Below, piece by piece: positions 7,845-16,878 of a DNA stretch of 64,000 nt. Both the position numbers and the translations under genes were made by a program. The notes beneath the pieces were generated by a model, which was given only the letters and a program-made list of their open reading frames with translations, did not search any database and was not told where the DNA came from. The stretch covers positions 186,001 to 250,000 of the forward strand of contig JAXMOE010000001.1 of NCBI GenBank assembly GCA_034670025.1. The letters are read 5' to 3'. This DNA is from PGYR01 sp034670025 (lineage in GTDB: Bacteria > Bacteroidota > Ignavibacteria > Kapaibacteriales > UBA2268). Each line of letters opens with the position of its first letter. The stretch's first letter is position 1.

Positions 7845-9851
7845 ATGAAGAAAATATTTCTTGCTACGCTATCACTTTTACTATGTGTAAACTTAGTAAA
7901 TTTGAATGCTCAATCCAAAGAAAAAGAAATACCATTAAATATCGGGGGATATATTGGTGGTAATTTTAATATGCACAATGCAGATTTTTTCTATCCATTT
8001 AACACCGCTATAGGGAGTGTACCCGCTGAACCAGGTGATAGTTTTGGAGTGCCATATTATGGTTCAGAAAACTCATTAGGTCTTAATGGTGGTTTTATTA
8101 TTAATATTCCTTTTGACCAAACTTTTGTTTTCTCGGGTAGATTAGGTGTACATGGTGCAGGAATTGATTTGAATACTCTTGGAATATTTCCTCAAACTTC
8201 AATTGACTCACTTTATGTAGATGATTTCCAAACATCACTTCTTTACGGTGAAATTGATTTATTTATGCAGTTTCACAATGTATTACCAGTCGATAATTTA
8301 TATTTATTAGCTGGTGTTGAATTAGGTTTACCTATTGTGAGCGATTATGAAAGAGAAGAAAAAATTACTCTTGCTAACAAAGCTGGGGATATTCTAGGTG
8401 AAGCGACTACTTTTAACAATGGTGAATTTGCTTCACCATCATTTAGAGCAGCGATTGCTTTGGGTGCTGGTTATATGATGGAAATTGATGATAATGTATT
8501 TTTAACTCCTGAAGTTAGCTTTAGGTTACCAGTAACTGATGTTGCTGAATTAGATAATCCATATAGTGATGGTTGGAATTTTGCACAAATTAGAGCTGGT
8601 GTTAGTTTAACATTTGGTCTTGGTGGCGACCATGTTGAGCCAGAACCAGAATCGGCTATGGAAGTAAGTTTCAAAGAAATTAGAGCTTACAATCAAGACG
8701 GTATAGCTTACGAAGTAGATAATATTAGAGTAGAAGAAGTTCAATACACTGAGCTATTCCCAATTGTTCCTTATGTATTTTATAATGAGGGAAGTAAATA
8801 TCCAGCTGCTACAACTCAAACTTTGACAGCAGAAAGAGAAACGGGAAAATTCGATATTTCACAAGTTGAGCCCGATGCAATTGAAATAAACAAAAACACT
8901 TTAGATATCATCGGTACAAGAATGCAAGAAAACACTTCTGCTGACTTAACTATCACTGGTACTGTTGATGGTAAAACTGAGAAAGGTAATAAAGAATTGG
9001 CTCAAGCTAGAGCACAACAAGCAAAAGATTATATAGTTAATAACTACGGTATTTCTGCTGACAGAATTGAAACTGTTGGTGCATTGAAACCAAGTAAGCC
9101 TTCTTCTAATAGAGTTGAAGACGGAGTGGCTGAAAATAGAAGAGTTGAATTTAGCACAAAAGACCCAACTTTACTAAACCCAATGTTGATCGAAAAAGAC
9201 AGACAAGCAATTGCTAGTCCTGATTTAGTTGAGTTCGTTCCTGAAATTAATTCTACTGATAGCGTTACTACTTGGCAGTTAGAGCTTTCTCAATCTGGTA
9301 GTTTGATCAAAAACTTCAGAGGAGATGGAAACCCGAACGAAATACAATGGGGAATTAGACCGAATCAATTGGCTGCAAGTGATTTGCCAATTGAGTATAA
9401 CTTTACTGTTGAAAACGACAAAGGGAAATCTGATAATTATACTGGCTCTATTCCAGTTGAGTATGTTAGCACTTCACAAAGAAGTAGAGAAGACAAGCCA
9501 GACAAAACTGTTTCTAAGTTTAGTTTAGTTGTGTTTGACTTTGACAGTCCAGAAATTTCTAGTCACGACAAAGAAATAATTGACAATAATATCATCCCTG
9601 CAATAGAGTATAACTCAACTGTTCAGATTTACGGTTATAGCGATAGAATTGGGCAAGAAGACTACAACAAGAAACTTGCACTAAAAAGAGCACGTAATGT
9701 AGAAGAGTATATCAGCTCTAAAGCAAAAGATGCTAAATATGAAGTTTATGGAATTGGCGAAAGTATTCAACCTTATGACAATGATTTGACAATAGGACGT
9801 CAACTTTCAAGAACAGTTCAAATTTATATTATTACACCTAAAGAAAACTAA
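7845..9851 (+). CDS. Outer-membrane barrel protein with two OmpA-like domains
   Basis: The protein has 668 residues: a signal peptide at 1-23 (ending LNAQS), a barrel-like region to about 265 with Gly-rich strands, and then two OmpA-type peptidoglycan-associating domains. The first (about 325-440) carries ELAQARAQQAKDYIVNNYGI and ends in NRRVEFS. The second (about 560-668) carries GYSDRIGQEDYNKKLALKRA with the Asp and Arg positions that bind diaminopimelate in OmpA. The ATG at 7845 follows a purine-rich AAAAGGGAAAGA. It is probably a structural tether between outer membrane and peptidoglycan. dxs begins five bases after its stop, an unusual operon partner. Confidence 0.8.
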   Translation: MKKIFLATLSLLLCVNLVNLNAQSKEKEIPLNIGGYIGGNFNMHNADFFYPFNTAIGSVPAEPGDSFGVPYYGSENSLGLNGGFIINIPFDQTFVFSGRLGVHGAGIDLNTLGIFPQTSIDSLYVDDFQTSLLYGEIDLFMQFHNVLPVDNLYLLAGVELGLPIVSDYEREEKITLANKAGDILGEATTFNNGEFASPSFRAAIALGAGYMMEIDDNVFLTPEVSFRLPVTDVAELDNPYSDGWNFAQIRAGVSLTFGLGGDHVEPEPESAMEVSFKEIRAYNQDGIAYEVDNIRVEEVQYTELFPIVPYVFYNEGSKYPAATTQTLTAERETGKFDISQVEPDAIEINKNTLDIIGTRMQENTSADLTITGTVDGKTEKGNKELAQARAQQAKDYIVNNYGISADRIETVGALKPSKPSSNRVEDGVAENRRVEFSTKDPTLLNPMLIEKDRQAIASPDLVEFVPEINSTDSVTTWQLELSQSGSLIKNFRGDGNPNEIQWGIRPNQLAASDLPIEYNFTVENDKGKSDNYTGSIPVEYVSTSQRSREDKPDKTVSKFSLVVFDFDSPEISSHDKEIIDNNIIPAIEYNSTVQIYGYSDRIGQEDYNKKLALKRARNVEEYISSKAKDAKYEVYGIGESIQPYDNDLTIGRQLSRTVQIYIITPKEN

Positions 9852-9856
9852 AATTA

Positions 9857-11773
9857 ATGTCAGAAAATTTAGATTATAAATACTTATTAGACATTGACAA
9901 ACCAGCAGACTTGAGGAAATTACACTCCTCTAGTCTGCCTGTTGTTTGTGATGAGCTAAGGGATTACATAATTGACACTATAACACAAATCGGTGGTCAC
10001 TTTGGTGCTGGTTTGGGTATGGTTGAGCTAACTGTAGCTATGCATTATGTATTTGATACTCCGAAAGATAAAATAGTTATTGATACGGGACACCAAGGAT
10101 ACCCTCATAAAGTGTTGACTGGAAGAAGAGATCAGCTCAGTTCTATTAGACAAAAAGACGGACTTTCAGGATTCCTAAAAAGAACAGAAAGTGAGTATGA
10201 TGAGTTTGGTGCTGGTCACGCTAGTACAAGTGTTTCCGCTGCGTTGGGTATTGCTGCTGCACGAGATATTAATAAGGATAACTACAAGGTTATCTCTGTT
10301 ATAGGCGATGGTGCTATGACTGGTGGTCTTGCATTCGAGGCGTTGAACAACGCTGGTGTTTTGCAAAAAGATTTGCTTGTTATACTTAATGACAACGATT
10401 TTTCAATTGCACCTAATGTATCGGCTTTATCTAATTACTTTAGTGAAATATTTACATCAAAGCCATTCAAGCGAATTAGAGATAAGGCGTGGTCAGTTAC
10501 TGGTAAGATGGATGAACTTGGTGATAGATTAAGAAAGATTGCTTCGAAGTTAGAAGATGGTGTAAAAGCTGTTATAACTCCTGGTGTACTTTTCGAAGCA
10601 CTTGGGTTCAACTATATTGGCCCTGTGAATGGTCATAATGTAGGTAAGTTGGTCAATATCTTAGAGAACATTAAAGACATGAAAGGACCAATTTTCTTGC
10701 ATGTTATGACACAGAAAGGGTATGGGTACGAACACGCTACTCGTGAATCTCAGTTTATGCACGCTATTGGTAAAATTGATAAAATTACTGGGCAATCTGT
10801 TGCAAGTAATAAACCAATAGTCAAATCTCCTCCCAAATATCAAGATGTGTTTGGTGATGCAGTTTTAGAAATTTGTAAAAAGCAAGATAATGTAGTCGCA
10901 ATTACCGCCGCTATGCCAGGTGGTACTGGACTAAATATAGTTCAAAAAGAAATGCCAGAAAAAGTGATTGATGTAGGAATTGCAGAAGGTCACGCTGTTA
11001 CTTTTGCAGCTGGTCTGGCTACACAGGGAGTTATCCCAATAGTTGCAATTTATTCTACATTCTTGCAGCGAGCTTATGATCATATTATCCACGATTGTGC
11101 TATTCAGAAGCTGCACGTAGTGTTTGCATTGGATAGAGCAGGTGTAGTAGGGGCAGATGGCCCAACTCACCACGGAGTTATGGATTTGGCATATCTTAGA
11201 CCAATACAAGGTATTGTAGTTATGGCTCCGAAGGATGAACAAGAACTTAGGGATATGATTTACTCAGCAGTTCATGTTTACAAATCTGGTCCTGTGGCTG
11301 TGCGTTTCCCTCGTGGAACAGGAGTTGGAGTACCTATGGGTGAGATGAAGGAATTAGAGTTAGGTAAATCTGAGACATTAGTTGAAGGTGATGATGTAGC
11401 TTTGGTTGCTATTGGCAATATGGTTCAACACTCAATTCAAGCAGCTGAGCTGCTCAAAGAAAAAGGTATTAGTGCTACTGTAGTTAATGCAAGGTTTGTA
11501 AAGCCATTAGACACAGATATGATTGATAAACTTTGCTCTAATAATATTCCAATAGTTACAATAGAAGATGGTCAAAAGCAGGGTGGATTTGGTTCTGCTA
11601 TTGCTGAATATATGACTTTGAAAAACTACACGAACAAACTTACTGTTCTTGGTATAGATGATGAATTTATTGAGCACGGCACACAAGATGAGCTTTATGA
11701 AGTAATTGGTATAGATGCCAAAGGTATAGCTAATTCGGTAGTGAATTGCTTAGAAGAAAGTGTAAAAATATAG
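9857..11773 (+). CDS. dxs: 1-deoxy-D-xylulose-5-phosphate synthase
   Basis: Dxs condenses pyruvate and glyceraldehyde 3-phosphate to 1-deoxy-D-xylulose 5-phosphate, the first step of the MEP isoprenoid pathway, using thiamine diphosphate. The 638-residue length is normal. Visible motifs include DTGHQGYPHK, FGAGHASTSVSAALG, VIGDGAMTGGLAFEALNNAG, the cofactor-binding LNDNDFSIAPN, TQKGYGYEHA, and in the pyrimidine domain VDVGIAEGHAV, STFLQRAYDHIIHD and DRAGVVGADGPTHHGVMD. It follows the OmpA-family gene by five bases and precedes the tRNA-Lys promoter. Its presence says the organism makes isoprenoids by the MEP route. Confidence 0.97.
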   Translation: MSENLDYKYLLDIDKPADLRKLHSSSLPVVCDELRDYIIDTITQIGGHFGAGLGMVELTVAMHYVFDTPKDKIVIDTGHQGYPHKVLTGRRDQLSSIRQKDGLSGFLKRTESEYDEFGAGHASTSVSAALGIAAARDINKDNYKVISVIGDGAMTGGLAFEALNNAGVLQKDLLVILNDNDFSIAPNVSALSNYFSEIFTSKPFKRIRDKAWSVTGKMDELGDRLRKIASKLEDGVKAVITPGVLFEALGFNYIGPVNGHNVGKLVNILENIKDMKGPIFLHVMTQKGYGYEHATRESQFMHAIGKIDKITGQSVASNKPIVKSPPKYQDVFGDAVLEICKKQDNVVAITAAMPGGTGLNIVQKEMPEKVIDVGIAEGHAVTFAAGLATQGVIPIVAIYSTFLQRAYDHIIHDCAIQKLHVVFALDRAGVVGADGPTHHGVMDLAYLRPIQGIVVMAPKDEQELRDMIYSAVHVYKSGPVAVRFPRGTGVGVPMGEMKELELGKSETLVEGDDVALVAIGNMVQHSIQAAELLKEKGISATVVNARFVKPLDTDMIDKLCSNNIPIVTIEDGQKQGGFGSAIAEYMTLKNYTNKLTVLGIDDEFIEHGTQDELYEVIGIDAKGIANSVVNCLEESVKI

Positions 11774-11806
11774 TGAATTTATTTTAAAAATAGTTTGCAT
11801 ATTAAA

Positions 11807-11838
11807 TTGAGAACCCTTAATTTTGTATTCTATTTTTG
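11807..11838 (+). promoter_or_regulatory. Bacteroidetes-type promoter of tRNA-Lys
   Basis: TTG at 11807-11809, 21 bases, then TATTTTTG at 11831-11838, an exact TAnnTTTG. The tRNA begins eight bases after this element, so transcription would start almost at the mature 5' end. Confidence 0.55.
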
Positions 11839-11845
11839 AGACGGA

Positions 11846-11918
11846 GACTCCTTAGCTCAGTCGGTAGAGCATTTGATTTTTAATCAAAGGGCCACAGGTT
11901 CGAATCCTGTAGGAGTCA
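11846..11918 (+). tRNA. tRNA-Lys (anticodon TTT)
   Basis: A full cloverleaf can be drawn. Acceptor stem GACTCCT (11846-11852) pairs with AGGAGTC (11911-11917), with discriminator A at 11918. The D arm is GCTC/GAGC. Anticodon stem TTTGA/TCAAA encloses loop TTTTTAA with anticodon TTT at 11879-11881. The T arm is ACAGG/CCTGT with loop TTCGAAT. The 3' CCA is not encoded. It reads AAA/AAG lysine codons. Confidence 0.97.
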
Positions 11919-11921
11919 CAC

Positions 11922-11960
11922 AAAGAGCCAATCTATTTATTTAGATTGGCTCTTTTCTTT
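11922..11960 (+). terminator. Rho-independent terminator after tRNA-Lys
   Basis: The stem AGAGCCAATCTA pairs with TAGATTGGCTCT around a short TTTATT loop and is followed by TTTTCTTTTT. It ends the tRNA transcript. Confidence 0.85.
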
Positions 11961-12052
11961 TTATGGAACCTTCCAAATTATTTATTCTCTCAAAACATAA
12001 AATTTACTATATTGTTATATCTAATTTTTGTTAACAACAGAATAATAATAGA

Positions 12053-12781
12053 ATGGAACAATACATAGCTTTTGATATAGAAACTGCCACGATTGATTTT
12101 GACCAATTTTCCGACTCACAACAAGAATACTTACTGCGAGGAGCAGTAACCGACGAAGAAAAAGAGCAAAAGAAATATCTTATGGGACTTTCCCCTTTCA
12201 CTGCCCAGGTTTGTTGTATTGGTATGCAGCTGATGGAAAGAGACGGCGATGATTATATAACAAAAACTGAAGCTGCACTATCTACATTGCCCAACTATGA
12301 TGGGGAAGAGGGCAAGGAAATTACTTTGGAGAGTGGTAAAAGCTGTTTTCTTTACTCCGAGAGGGGGCTTTTAGAAAATTTCTGGAAGCTATTGATTAAG
12401 TATAATAACGCAACTCTAATATCTTTCAATGGTAGAAGTTTTGACGTTCCATTCCTAATGCTGCGTAGTTCACTACTCAAAATAAGACCGTCGAAAAACT
12501 TGATGAGTGGTACTCGTTGGAATTACAAAGGACACGTCGATTTGATTGATGAGCTTAGTTTCTACAATCCTTCGCCTTACTCTGCATCTAAGAGATTTAA
12601 TTTCGATTTCTATACTCGTGCTTATGGTATTACATCACCCAAAAGTGAAGGTGTAGATGGGTCTATGGTTTCGGAACTATACAAGAAGGGCGAAATAGAG
12701 ACTATATCAGACTATTGTCTTAGAGACATTAATGCTACTTGGGAATTGTTTCTCGTTTGGCAGAAATATTTAAAATTCTAA
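12053..12781 (+). CDS. Predicted 3'-5' exonuclease, PolB-exonuclease-like
   Basis: The 242-residue protein matches the family of stand-alone 3'-5' exonucleases related to the proofreading domain of family-B DNA polymerases (DnaQ fold). Motif Exo I is FDIETATI near residue 8, with the metal-binding Asp and Glu. Exo II is ISFNGRSFDVPFLM near 130. Exo III is DYCLRDINATWELF near the C-terminus, with the last Asp. These acidic residues would hold two Mg ions. The gene is monocistronic, after the tRNA terminator, and overlaps the convergent BrkB-family gene by four bases. Its role in DNA repair is inferred from the fold only. Confidence 0.85.
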   Translation: MEQYIAFDIETATIDFDQFSDSQQEYLLRGAVTDEEKEQKKYLMGLSPFTAQVCCIGMQLMERDGDDYITKTEAALSTLPNYDGEEGKEITLESGKSCFLYSERGLLENFWKLLIKYNNATLISFNGRSFDVPFLMLRSSLLKIRPSKNLMSGTRWNYKGHVDLIDELSFYNPSPYSASKRFNFDFYTRAYGITSPKSEGVDGSMVSELYKKGEIETISDYCLRDINATWELFLVWQKYLKF

Positions 12782-13710
12782 ATAGGTAGTTTATCTACAA
12801 ATTCATCTTTCTCGACATCCTTGTTTTTGTCTTTCCATTTCATATCATAAATGAATTTGCCAAGCTCTGCACTTAGCAATATGATAAGTGATGAATAGTA
12901 CACCCATATAGCAACAGAGACAATTACAGCATAAGTACCGTAGAATTTTCCATAGTTCGATACAGATGCTAAATACCAAGCAAATAGGTGTCTTGATAAC
13001 TCTATCATAATTACAGTAGATATAGTAGCAAATATTCTCGGTTTCCGAGGAATTCTCTCGTTAGGCACCCATCTAAAAATGAAATAGATTAGTAAGAAGG
13101 AAGTAAACAGTGATACTAAAAGTGTTAATAATTCTGTCACAAAACCAGTAAAAAATTCTGGGGAAATACTACTTACGGATTCTATAAGGAAAGAAATGAA
13201 AGGAAATGCATAAGAGTATAGTAGTATGAGTATGGTTAAAACAATTATTAATAGCATATCTTTAAACCTATAAAGTATGAAAATATGCCTACTTTTTAGA
13301 TTAAATATAGCATTGAGTGCACTCCTGAATGAGCTTATTAAAAGAGATGATAGCCAAAGTAGAGACACAGCACCAATAATACCAAAGACGGAGGAGTAAC
13401 TGACTAATACTTCTATCTCCTTTGTTATCGTATCTATTAGATTGTAAGTATCAGCAGTTGGGGGTAAGAACTCCAACATAATATCGTGGAAAATCTGAAT
13501 TATTCCTTGCTCACCAAAAAACATTCTTACCAATACCACAAGTATTAAAAACAGTGGCAATAAATAAAGTAGAATATTGAATGCAATACCAGATGCCAAC
13601 ATAAAAGTATGGTGTCTATCCAACCGTTCTTCGAATATTTCAAAAGTACGGTACGAATCTTTTATTGTCTCCCAAGGAGAAGATATTAATTTTTTTATCC
13701 AATCTATCAT
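12778..13710 (-). CDS. YihY/BrkB family inner-membrane protein
   Basis: This 310-residue polytopic membrane protein of the YihY/BrkB (UPF0761) family has about six hydrophobic segments. Family features include the early HHTFMLASGIAFNILLYLLPLFLIL segment, SLLWLSSLLISSFRSALNAIF, VPNERIPRKPRIFATISTV and GTYAVIVSVAIWVYYSSLIILLSAELGKF. Despite older names, these proteins are not ribonucleases and their function is not established. It overlaps the convergent exonuclease gene by four bases and is separated from the upstream minus-strand gene by a terminator. Confidence 0.88.
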   Translation of the reverse strand: MIDWIKKLISSPWETIKDSYRTFEIFEERLDRHHTFMLASGIAFNILLYLLPLFLILVVLVRMFFGEQGIIQIFHDIMLEFLPPTADTYNLIDTITKEIEVLVSYSSVFGIIGAVSLLWLSSLLISSFRSALNAIFNLKSRHIFILYRFKDMLLIIVLTILILLYSYAFPFISFLIESVSSISPEFFTGFVTELLTLLVSLFTSFLLIYFIFRWVPNERIPRKPRIFATISTVIMIELSRHLFAWYLASVSNYGKFYGTYAVIVSVAIWVYYSSLIILLSAELGKFIYDMKWKDKNKDVEKDEFVDKLPI

Positions 13711-13740
13711 ACTTATAAAGTTAACTATTTTGTAATTATA

Positions 13741-13773
13741 AAAAAAAACTCCCTCTAACTAAAGAGGGAGTTT
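13741..13773 (-). terminator. Rho-independent terminator of the DUF1328 gene
   Basis: On the minus strand, AAACTCCCTCT pairs with AGAGGGAGTTT around a six-base loop and runs into eight T residues (the A run at 13741-13748). It sits 22 bases after the stop of the 55-aa gene at 13796-13963 and before the BrkB-family gene. Confidence 0.85.
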
Positions 13774-13795
13774 GTCAGTATTTTCTAATTATTAT

Positions 13796-13963
13796 TTATT
13801 TGAATCCTCTAAACATTCCCATAATCAATGAGATTACAAAGAGAACAATAAATACGAAAAATAATATTTTAGCTATTGAAGCAGCTCCCGCCGCAATCCC
13901 GCCAAATCCAAAAACTGCTGCAATTAGTGCTACCACTAAAAAAATAATTACCCATCTTAACAT
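13796..13963 (-). CDS. Small membrane protein, DUF1328 (YtjA-like)
   Basis: A 55-residue frame begins MLRWVIIFLVVALIAAVFG, continues with a GGIAAGAAS linker and a second hydrophobic helix (IAKILFFVFIVLFVISLI), and ends MGMFRGFK. This is the DUF1328/YtjA pattern: two membrane helices joined by a small-residue loop. The ATG follows AAAGGTAGAATT, and a strong terminator lies just downstream on the same strand. Function is unknown; homologues are often stress-associated. The 62-residue frame on the opposite strand here is its shadow. Confidence 0.85.
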   Translation of the reverse strand: MLRWVIIFLVVALIAAVFGFGGIAAGAASIAKILFFVFIVLFVISLIMGMFRGFK

Positions 13964-14057
13964 AATTCTACCTTTAATATATTGTTAAACATAAATTACA
14001 AACGATAAGTCTAATATAATATTGCGATTAACTCTCATCTTTATTGGAACAGGTCTT

Positions 14058-14654
14058 TTACTCAGAAGTTTTCACTCTTATTACCATATCAACATGAGCA
14101 TCAATATAATCGAAATAGTTATCTCTGTTTTCACCTTTAAGTGCACTATATTCAGTAACAAAGACAAAATAGGGAGTTTCTTTGATTTGTTCTGAGATTA
14201 ACTTTCCAACATCGTCTCCAACTTCGATAATATGCTTGGCAGTTTTGTAATAATCTGACACTTTTAGGTTTTCAAATTCACCAAGTTTATACCTTTGTCC
14301 GGGTATTCTATTACCACCATCAGTTACAGTAGGTATAAGATAAAAAGTAACTTTTTCAAATTCTATAGAATCAATTGGTAAGTTATCTGATGTCTTAATA
14401 TCATTTATGCTGTAATTGAAGTGAAGAATTTCTGCATCTTCTATATCGTCTTTGTTGTCATTGTACTCAGGGTAGTCTTCTAAATTGACCACTTCTATCG
14501 AGCTATCCGGTACTGACCTGTCTTCAAACTTGGGATCAAAATCAATAGTCAATTGAAGTGTTACGTCCGTTACGTCGGTAACGTCACAACTTTGTATTGA
14601 AAATATCGCAAATGTCGATATTAGTGCAAGTAGTATATACTTGATATTTTTCAT
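14058..14654 (-). CDS. Hypothetical lipoprotein
   Basis: The 198-residue protein has a lipoprotein signal: a hydrophobic stretch, then the lipobox IQSC with Cys23 as the lipidation site. The mature N-terminus begins DVTDVTDVT, a three-copy tripeptide visible as a short DNA repeat near 14559-14585. The rest is a soluble, acidic beta-rich sequence without a motif I recognise. It lies 20 bases downstream of the outer-membrane protein gene at 14675, so the two are probably co-transcribed and may act together at the cell envelope. Confidence 0.7.
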   Translation of the reverse strand: MKNIKYILLALISTFAIFSIQSCDVTDVTDVTLQLTIDFDPKFEDRSVPDSSIEVVNLEDYPEYNDNKDDIEDAEILHFNYSINDIKTSDNLPIDSIEFEKVTFYLIPTVTDGGNRIPGQRYKLGEFENLKVSDYYKTAKHIIEVGDDVGKLISEQIKETPYFVFVTEYSALKGENRDNYFDYIDAHVDMVIRVKTSE

Positions 14655-14674
14655 AATGTAAATCCTTATATTTA

Positions 14675-15847
14675 TTAATTTTCTATTTCTGAATTATTCG
14701 CCCAATCTTTGAACCTTAATCTAAGCCCACCGTTCAAGAACATTTGTGAGGCATAACCTATGTCTAAATGAAATTCCATAATACCATATTCATAAGCACC
14801 ACCAACTGTAAATCTCCAGTTGGTAAATGTTTCTATGTCGAATGAAATAGGTTTCAACAACCTCACTTCTTCAAAAGGACTATTTTCAGTATCTCTACGT
14901 GCAGCAACGTGTGCTACATATTGTGCTTGCAGTTCAGTTGGAACATTATTGAATGGCTTTAACTCATCAGTTCCACTAATATAAAACTCTTCTTGATAAC
15001 CGTTTTGTCTGGCTACATTGAATGTACCACCCAAGTCTTCGAGTTGAATTCCAGTGTAAACCGATAGCCCATCACCAAAACCTTTACTAAAGTGTACCCC
15101 AGCTGCCCACGAGTTCATATCTATAGTTTCCGCTAATGTCATAAACTGATATGAACCATGAATAGCTAATGCCATGTTATCATCTTTTTCGAATAGATCA
15201 AACCATTGGTCAACTTGTTGGTTAGCAGAAACTGCAATATGATTGTACATCTCTTCATCTATTGGTGCACCCAAATATCTAAATCTTAATTCTGTTTGAG
15301 TTGGCAAACCAAAAACCAGTTGAATAGCTGGCAATGATGCCATAGTAGATATGTTGTTCCCTTCATTGTAACCAATAGTTTTATAAATACTATCTGCTGG
15401 GTCACCTCCAGCAACTGGAGAGACAACATAGATTGCATTGCTGCTACCACCATATATAGTTGGTTGTTCTACAGTCCCGCTAATATTTCTAATAACTTGA
15501 CCATTTTTATATATAGCATTATCCATAATGGAAGTGTCACCAAATGCTGCAGGTAACATAGCATTATAAGTACCTTGACTTCCTGGAATAATTGTTGAAG
15601 ATAATGAAATATCTAATCCAATTGAGTAGCTATCATTATAATTTGCTACTGAAAATAGATTAGATTGTGCTCCTTGTCCAATTGTCGTAAATAAAGGTTT
15701 TGTGTATCCTTTAAAATTTTCTGAATTAAATGCACTAAAATCCGAAGATATTTCAAATATACCTTTTTCATTAAATTCCGCTTTCATTAAGCTTGGTAAA
15801 ACCAAAGTTAATGCTGTAAGAAAAAGTACAGTTTTTATAATTTTCAT
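14675..15847 (-). CDS. Outer-membrane protein, unknown function (possibly DUF6588-like)
   Basis: A 390-residue exported protein with an N-terminal signal peptide (hydrophobic residues 5-20, ending MKAEF). It then has Gly/aromatic-rich alternating strands, with pieces such as FTTIGQGAQSNLFSVANY, SYSIGLDISLSSTI, LPAIQLVFGLPTQTELRFRY and GVHFSKGFGDGLSVYTG. The layout resembles the Bacteroidota outer-membrane family DUF6588, but I cannot confirm that without a search. It ends in a strand-like GGLRLRFKDWANN. It follows the ybbR-like gene by 47 bases in the minus-strand fol-dnaG series. Confidence 0.6.
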   Translation of the reverse strand: MKIIKTVLFLTALTLVLPSLMKAEFNEKGIFEISSDFSAFNSENFKGYTKPLFTTIGQGAQSNLFSVANYNDSYSIGLDISLSSTIIPGSQGTYNAMLPAAFGDTSIMDNAIYKNGQVIRNISGTVEQPTIYGGSSNAIYVVSPVAGGDPADSIYKTIGYNEGNNISTMASLPAIQLVFGLPTQTELRFRYLGAPIDEEMYNHIAVSANQQVDQWFDLFEKDDNMALAIHGSYQFMTLAETIDMNSWAAGVHFSKGFGDGLSVYTGIQLEDLGGTFNVARQNGYQEEFYISGTDELKPFNNVPTELQAQYVAHVAARRDTENSPFEEVRLLKPISFDIETFTNWRFTVGGAYEYGIMEFHLDIGYASQMFLNGGLRLRFKDWANNSEIEN

Positions 15848-15894
15848 AAGTCCATTCTGTTAATTGAATAATAATATTCTAAATTACGGAAAAT

Positions 15895-16878
15895 TTATTT
15901 TGCAGCAAATTTCAATAAGTTTTTTTCATTTGAATTTCTGAAAGAATAAACAAAAAGATGATTAGTATTACTTAACTCCACTTCACCTTTTAGCTCTACT
16001 TTTAGGTTAGAAGTAGCAGTGGTAGTTTTATATATGTCATTTGCATCTAGTATAACTTTTAAATCTTTTACTGTAAAATTAGATACTGCCGTAATGCCGC
16101 CTTTTATTGTTATATTAAATATCTTAGGCGTTATATCATAACTTTCAGCTTTGCCATTTATGAGTGTATAAGGAACATCATGAAAAGTTTTGTAAGCTAT
16201 TTGTTCTAATTCCCCGACTACAAAGACATTACTTCTTGATTTTTTTATTATCGAACTTAGTGTGTCTTTGAGTAATACTCTTGTTCTAAACTTATTCGAT
16301 ACGCCATCAATAACAGAGTAATCCGTTTCCCAATTTTCAATATTACTTACTATATTGTTGTTCCCTTTTATTCTTATGTTTTCAGGTTCAACTTTTGGCC
16401 CATCGACTAATACAAATCCTTTTTTCGGTACTATTTTAACATTTGGTTTAACTGATACAAAGTATTCGCCACTTACACCAGTTCTAAATTCCACGTTGTC
16501 AGGCAGAACATCTATAGATTCCAAATTACCAACATAGCGTACTGATTTTAGAATCTGTTGTCTGCCAATTTCAAAGTTATCTTTGTTTATATTTTGTTTA
16601 GAAAGATCTAGTATTATTTCTTTGGAAGTGTTGAAAAATAGAAGGTTAAATATATCCCAACCTTTGCCCTTTACCTCTACTTCAAGCGAATTAGGTATAG
16701 GGTTTTCTATTGCTCTATTGTTTGGTACTACTACCTTTAGTGGAACTTTGACAAATGTAACGTATTCATTATTGAGAGTAGTATATATCCACAAAGTAGT
16801 TGCTAACACTATAGCTCCTACAATAGATTTTCTAATCTTCAATTTTTTTTCAGACAATTTAGTCTTTAGAATCTTCAT
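15895..16878 (-). CDS. YbbR-like domain protein
   Basis: A single N-terminal membrane helix (about residues 17-35, IVGAIVLATTLWIY) is followed by TTLNNEYVTFVKVPLKVVVPNN, the characteristic opening of YbbR-domain proteins, then several repeats of about 80 residues of beta structure facing the periplasm. In Firmicutes the YbbR protein CdaR regulates the diadenylate cyclase CdaA; no cyclase is visible here, so the partner is unknown. The start overlaps the end of dnaG by 20 bases, implying coupled translation. Length is 327 residues. Confidence 0.8.
   Translation of the reverse strand: MKILKTKLSEKKLKIRKSIVGAIVLATTLWIYTTLNNEYVTFVKVPLKVVVPNNRAIENPIPNSLEVEVKGKGWDIFNLLFFNTSKEIILDLSKQNINKDNFEIGRQQILKSVRYVGNLESIDVLPDNVEFRTGVSGEYFVSVKPNVKIVPKKGFVLVDGPKVEPENIRIKGNNNIVSNIENWETDYSVIDGVSNKFRTRVLLKDTLSSIIKKSRSNVFVVGELEQIAYKTFHDVPYTLINGKAESYDITPKIFNITIKGGITAVSNFTVKDLKVILDANDIYKTTTATSNLKVELKGEVELSNTNHLFVYSFRNSNEKNLLKFAAK

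Noticed and set aside
10931..11242. Minus-strand frame of 103 codons inside dxs
   Set aside because: It lies wholly within a well-conserved enzyme gene and its translation is Cys/His/Ser-rich nonsense typical of an antisense shadow.
13800..13988. Rightward 62-codon open frame
   Set aside because: It is the mirror of the DUF1328 gene on the minus strand, which has family sequence, a start with ribosome site and a terminator; the rightward translation has no family character.
14559..14585. Short ACGT-rich repeat in the lipoprotein gene
   Set aside because: It only encodes three Asp-Val-Thr triplets after the lipidation Cys; too short for a regulatory or mobile repeat.
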